Assembly (NCBI GenBank): GCA_030770425.1
Contig: JASJFT010000465.1
Location: 1-11,936, forward strand
Length of the DNA stretch: 11,936 nt
Direction of reading: 5' to 3'
DNA from: Darksidea phi
Taxonomy: Eukaryota; Ascomycota; Dothideomycetes; Pleosporales; Lentitheciaceae
The number at the start of each line of letters is the position of its first letter. Position 1 is the stretch's first letter. Position numbers and translations under genes: made by a program. Under the pieces are notes generated by a model, which saw nothing but the letters and a program-made list of their open reading frames with translations, did not search any database and was not told the DNA's origin. Shown in pieces: positions 8,017 through 11,936 of this stretch.

Positions 8017-11000
8017 ATATAACCTCTAGCTATTATTATAACTAGAGATTAGATAGGAAAGAATTATTAAACGAATAACTATACTAAATTTAAACTATTT
8101 TAAGTAAAAAGACCCCCCTTTAACTTAGATCTATAGATAGTAAATTATTATTTATTTATACTTCTTTTCTACTTATATATACTACTATTAATATATAGAG
8201 CCTTATAAATAACGAATACTTAACTATTATCTTTCTTAACTAAACCTTTACTTAAAAATACGCTATTAATACTTATACTATATCCTTTTTAAGGAAGCTC
8301 TTACTAGCCGATAGCTATATAAGTAATATACTTACGTAATATACTATTCTATTAATATAGGTTAGAAACTACTATAAAAACTACTTATTATATATTACTA
8401 ATCTAGCTTAAAATATACCCGTTATCCTTAATCTCTCTTAGCTTTAGAAATATAATCTATCTATTAATTAGATATTAATAATAGTTAATATAGATTCTTA
8501 ATACTATTAGAAATACTATTACTATAGAACTAAGGCTATACGAGTAGCTTTTTTAACTACCCTCCTCCGTAAAAATATATTAAATAAAATTAACCTATTA
8601 TACCCTAAGCTATATATTAATATAATAAATTATTAACTATCTTTATATATTAAGGATATTAATAAGTATAATCTCCGTTAACCTAATAGAGAGACTTTAA
8701 TAGACCTACCCCTTAAATTTATACTAGACCGCCCCTACTATAGAATAAGGAACTTAGATACCGAATATAGAAAAATTCTAAAATACTAAGTAATTATAAT
8801 ATAAAACTATACTATAATAAAACTACTCTTAACTATATAAGTAGGTAGACGCTAGGTTACCTTAAGAAAATTTAAAAAAGAACCTTTACTATTACTTAGT
8901 ATCCTTCTACTAATTAAATAAAACTATAAATCTATTAACTTCTTTAATATCTACTTAATAAGGGTTATAACCTTTATATAATTTTATAAATAACCTAATA
9001 TAAAAGCTATCTATATTATATAGGACGAACTAGATTAAGTACTTAAGGTATTACTAAAGAATAAAGAAGACTAGGTCCTAAATCTTACTAAAGAAGAATT
9101 TAAGAATATTTTAGATAGTAAGATTATAACTAAACTTTTAAATAAATTCCTACTATAATTCTATAAATTCCTTATTAACTATAGATATATCCTATACCTT
9201 CGAGGTATTAAAGAATTAGATATTAATAAATTTATAGCGGAAAAACTATTCCTATCTAATAATAAGCTAAAAAAGAAACTCCTAAATTAGTTAAAAGATA
9301 TAATAGCTAGATTTCTTTCTAGAAAAGTAGATAAACTTCCCCTAAGGTAAGTATAAAACTATAAAATCGATATTATCCCTAGTAAAGAACCCTTATATTA
9401 AAAAAATCGATTCTTTTTTTTATTTAAACTCTAAGTCGTACGTAAATAGCTAGATAATAACTTAGATAAGGGTTTTATTCGAGAATCCCGTATATAATAT
9501 ACGGTTCTACTACTTTTAGTAGTAAAACTAGGTAGAGGAGTATATATATACTAGAACTATAAAGGTCTAAATAACGTTACTATTAAGAATTATTATCTAC
9601 TACTCCTTATTTAAGAAACCCTCGATACTCTCTATAATATAAAAGTATATATTAAGCTTAATATAATTATCGTCTTTAATAAGCTATATATAGCCGAAGA
9701 GTATAAGTAGAAAATAACATTTATTATACGTTTTAGACTTTTTAAAACCCTAGTTATACCCTTTAATCTTTATAATATACTAGTATTCTTCTAGAACTAT
9801 ATTAACTATATACTTTATAATCTATTAGATCGTATCTATACCGCGTACCTCGATAATATCCTAGTATACTTAGAAAATAGAAAAGAATACTAAAAGTATA
9901 TTCGAGAAGTAGTCTAGAGATTAATTAATACTAGCCTTTAGATTAATATCTATAAATATAAGTTTAAGATTATAAAAACTAAATATCTTAGACTTATTAT
10001 TTCCCCTAGTAGTATTAAAATAGACCTAAAGAAAGTAGCTATAATCTAAAAATAGACGTAACCCCTATATCTAAAAGACCTATAAAAATTCCTAGGCTTT
10101 ATAAACTTTTACTAATATTTTATTTAAGACTTTTTAAAGATATATACCCTACTTAATAAGCTTCTACGTAAGAATACTCCGTAGAACTAAATCGTAAAAT
10201 AGATAACTACCTTCGAGTCGCTTAAGAATTCCTTTACTATAGTACTAATATTAGTAATATACGACTTTATTAAAAAGATAGTCTTAGAAATTAATACCTC
10301 TAATTAGGTATTAGACGGCGTTCTCTCTTAATATAATAATAACGATATTCTACGTTTAGTCGTGTACTTTTTTAGTAAATATAGTACTACTAAATATAAC
10401 TACGAGATTTATAATAAGAAGCTACTAATAATTATTAAGTTTTTAGAAGAATAGTAACTAAAGCTTTAAGGAACTATAGAACTATTTAAAATTATTACTA
10501 ACTATAAGAACTTAGAATACTTTATAACTATAAAAATATTATTATAATACTAAGTTCGCTAGTCGGAGTTTCTATTTTAATTTAATTTTAGAATTATTTA
10601 TTAACTAGGCTTAAAAGCTATATAACTAGATATACTAAGTAGAATACTAGAGGACTAACTAAATAAAAATAATATTTCTAATAATAGAGTAAAAAATAGA
10701 CTATAAATAGTTCTTTTACTAGAAGTCCTTAATAATAAAGTTCTAAAAGACCTTCTTAATTAAACCCCTATAAGTATAGTATTACTAATCCTTCTAATTA
10801 TAGATTAACCTATCGACGAGCTAATTAACTTTATATACTCTACTATACTAATAGTTATAGATATAATTATTACCCTCTTAGATCTAGGTATAAGATATTA
10901 GCTAAAATATTTCTAAAAAATTATATAGATATTAATACTAGACTTTATACTTTATTAAGATTATATATAGTATTAAAAATACCTCTTTATACTACCTTAT

Positions 11001-11867
11001 AACGAACTTTATACGTAGATCCTATACTAAATATATAATACTACGTCTACTAGATATCTAGAATAGATTAAAACGACTAAACTAGTTATCTAAAACTACT
11101 AATAGCTATATATAATATATAATATTAAAACCTATATTTAAGTATACGAACTTTACGTTTAAACTAAAAGTTTTAAATTATTATCTTAAGGATTTCTTAA
11201 GCCCCTACTAGTCCTATTCTAGATATAGTTTAATATCTCTATCGACTATATTATCCTACTCCTAGAATTATAGTAGTACGACCGTATATATAAATATATT
11301 CTTATTATAATCTATAGACTTATAAAGATATACTATATTATTTCTATTAGGAAAATTAATACGTCCGAGTTAGTTAATATCTTTATATTTTAAGTATATT
11401 CTCTTTATAACTACCTTAATAATATTTTATTTAATTAAGGAACCTAGTTTATATTATAGTTTTAGGATTAGTTATTTATAAGGCTTAGAATTACGCTAAA
11501 ATACTTCTTATTATTTTACCCTAAGATTAATAGCTAGACTAAGCGAGTAAATAGTAGTATTAAAGTATACCTTTATATATTTATAAATTTCTACTAGAAT
11601 AACTAGGTATAATAGCTCCCCTTTATAGAATTTGCTATAAATAATATTACCTTCGAAATAACTAATATCTCCTCGTTCTTCGCTAATTATAGCTTCTATC
11701 TAAAACTTAGAGTAGAGTTTAGCTAATTAATATTATTAAACCTATCTTCGTCTTAACGACGGGAATTCTTTAAAGTAAATAATATTATTAATAGATTTAA
11801 TCGTATTATTACCTAACTAAAAGCTATTACTAAATAGTCTATTAAGTACTACGAATACTATATAACG
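8016..11867 (+). pseudogene. RIP-degraded pol (protease, RT, RNase H, integrase), copy 2, 3'-truncated
   Basis: A single phase (codons starting at multiples of three) carries the whole polyprotein. The protease active site is at 8208-8219 (N-N-E-Y for D-S-G-C). In the RT, the DYRG-equivalent Asp is AAC at 9555-9557, the TKLD Asp is AAT at 9660-9662, and the YLDD box at 9846-9857 is now Y-L-D-N. The RNase H Asp is AAT at 10293-10295. The integrase zinc-binding domain lies at about 11010-11160, with its C-x2-C pair now Tyr at 11145-11147 and 11154-11156. The integrase catalytic core lies at about 11200-11700, followed by the start of the C-terminal region up to about 11867. About 1280 codons are traceable. 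The 3' end of pol is cut off by the change to flank DNA rather than by a stop. Confidence 0.87.
11200..11700 (+). other. Integrase catalytic core remnant (DDE)
   Basis: The integrase would insert element cDNA into the genome. The first acidic residue is GAC at 11244-11246, preserved in an I-S-I-D-Y-I context. The second is AAT at 11433-11435, in the position of the S-D/N-R-G-x-Q-F motif. The third is AAG at 11541-11543, in the context x-P-x-x-x-x-x-T-K-R-V-N, corresponding to HPQTDGQTERVN. The spacing is 62 and 35 residues, matching the D-x(about 60)-D-x35-E of retroelement integrases. Glu-to-Lys and Asp-to-Asn follow from TpG-to-TpA changes on the coding strand. Downstream, 11607-11655 reads like the conserved L-P-x-x-E-F-A-x-N-N segment. 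Confidence 0.88.
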
Positions 11868-11936
11868 TGTTTACGTAGCGAGTGGCCATTCTAAGCGAGT
11901 GGCCACCCTCACCAACTTTCTACACACAAAAAGCCA
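11868..11936. other. Un-RIPed right flank
   Basis: From the TpG at 11868 on, CpA and TpG become common again (CCA, CAC, ACACACA) and the retroelement trace stops. The segment contains a 12-base direct repeat and no readable gene. It could be host DNA or the end of another transposon into which, or next to which, the element remnant lies. I cannot identify it from sequence alone. Confidence 0.65.
11877..11905 (+). repeat. 12-base direct repeat AGCGAGTGGCCA, 17-base period
   Basis: Two exact copies at 11877-11888 and 11894-11905, the first ten bases outside the RIPed block. They are GC-rich and not RIP-mutated. This could be part of a transposon terminus or a short footprint duplication. Confidence 0.8.

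Larger units (their letters stand above)
6531..8022 (+). pseudogene. RIP-degraded gag, copy 2
   Basis: Same organisation as the copy 1 gag, read in the phase of 7612: N-terminal part, then the CCHC knuckle remnant at 7612-7653, then a Gln-rich tail. Two glutamine codons survive as CAA at 7678-7680 and 7705-7707, in frame. Copy 1 has TAA or TAG in the corresponding region, which is direct support for reading these stops as former Gln. A 21-base in-frame tandem duplication (6798-6839) is present here and not in copy 1. The coding length differs from copy 1 by +21 before the knuckle and -9 after it, both multiples of three. The N-terminal start is unknown because no ATG survives; the preceding minisatellite is probably part of the same protein. 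Confidence 0.75.
1479..10894 (+). repeat. 4.7 kb direct tandem duplication (junction at 6188/6189)
   Basis: Unit 1 is 1479-6188 and unit 2 is 6189-10894. The left copy's pol sequence follows copy 2 up to TATAAG (6183-6188, matching 10889-10894), then switches to the leader sequence that also follows 1479. Copy 2 continues into integrase instead. At the switch point there is only weak AT-rich microhomology (TATTA). The copies are diverged, so this is not a recent duplication. It could be an old tandem duplication, a recombinant of two element copies, or an assembly join. Confidence 0.85.
74..11867. other. RIP-saturated AT-rich block
   Basis: Across about 11.8 kb I can find only seven CpA/TpG dinucleotides (at 6245, 6594, 7678, 7705, 9718, 10363 and 11633), while TpA is extremely frequent and CpG, CpC and GpG remain. 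That is the signature of repeat-induced point mutation, a premeiotic process of filamentous ascomycetes that converts C to T in repeated DNA, preferentially at CpA, on both strands. Consequences visible here: no plus-strand ATG, a single minus-strand ATG (CAT at 9718-9720), no TGA codon in any frame, and stops at former CAA, CAG and TGG codons. Such blocks are normally heterochromatic and silent. The process is inferred from composition; the depletion itself is directly seen. Confidence 0.93.
6189..11867 (+). mobile_element. Ty3/gypsy retrotransposon, tandem copy 2 with integrase, 3'-truncated
   Basis: Second copy of the same element. 6189-10894 is the part shared with copy 1, and 10895-11867 carries the integrase, absent from copy 1. 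The domain order protease, RT, RNase H, integrase is that of Ty3/gypsy elements. The pol frame stays open-by-inference in a single phase from about 8016 to 11867 with no frameshifting indel, so damage is by substitution only. The copy ends before any GPY/F motif, chromodomain or 3' LTR, where normal-composition DNA begins. All seven surviving CpA/TpG sites of the RIP block lie in this half. Confidence 0.88.

Noticed and set aside
74..11867. Organellar, plastid or bacterial AT-rich DNA
   Set aside because: Low G+C alone would fit, but selective loss of only CpA/TpG with CpG retained, together with decodable Ty3/gypsy domains, fits RIP and not simple AT bias.
74..11867. Open reading frames between TAA/TAG stops as real small genes
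   Set aside because: No plus-strand ATG exists in the block, and the only minus-strand ATG (9718-9720) lies opposite RT coding sequence. Short open stretches are remnants between RIP-made stops.
6189..11867. Cellular gene fused to the element or captured cargo
   Set aside because: Every traceable part of the long frame maps to the standard protease, RT, RNase H and integrase order. No extra domain is visible.

Overview
The window is almost entirely one block of dead retrotransposon DNA from a filamentous ascomycete (Pezizomycotina) type of genome. Between about 74 and 11867 the dinucleotides CpA and TpG are almost absent. Reading by eye I find only seven, where several hundred would be expected, while CpC, GpG and CpG persist. 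This is the footprint of saturating repeat-induced point mutation (RIP) of the CpA-to-TpA kind on both strands. As a result the block has no ATG on the plus strand, no TGA stop, and hundreds of TAA/TAG codons. It contains no live protein-coding gene.

Layout: 1-66 is normal-composition flank. 67-73 (TGTAACA) is a possible LTR start. 74-1478 is RIP-mutated AT-rich DNA with short tandem repeats and no recognisable gene; it is probably the 5' LTR and leader side of the element. 1479-6188 and 6189-10894 are two tandem, diverged copies of the same ~4.7 kb Ty3/gypsy segment (leader, gag, protease, reverse transcriptase, RNase H). 10894-11867 continues copy 2 only, in the same reading frame, into the integrase zinc-binding and catalytic domains. 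It stops abruptly before the integrase C-terminus, and 11868-11936 is un-mutated flank.

Reading through the RIP stops, each copy keeps one long gag frame ending in a CCHC zinc knuckle and a glutamine-rich tail. A pol frame follows, shifted by -1 relative to gag. Pol carries a protease with a DSGC-like active site, a GLPWL-like motif, an RT with a YLDD-like box, and an RNase H; copy 2 adds an integrase with D-x62-D-x35-E spacing. RIP has changed the key residues in predictable ways (Cys/His to Tyr, Asp to Asn, Glu to Lys, Gln/Trp to stop). Length differences between the copies inside the coding part are multiples of three. This suggests the copies diverged as coding elements before RIP killed them.

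I find no cellular gene, RNA gene, CRISPR array or previously undescribed system. The points of interest are the completeness of the RIP, the LTR-less tandem junction, the CG-to-TA replacement pattern between the copies, the few surviving in-frame CAA codons, and the two sharp composition boundaries.
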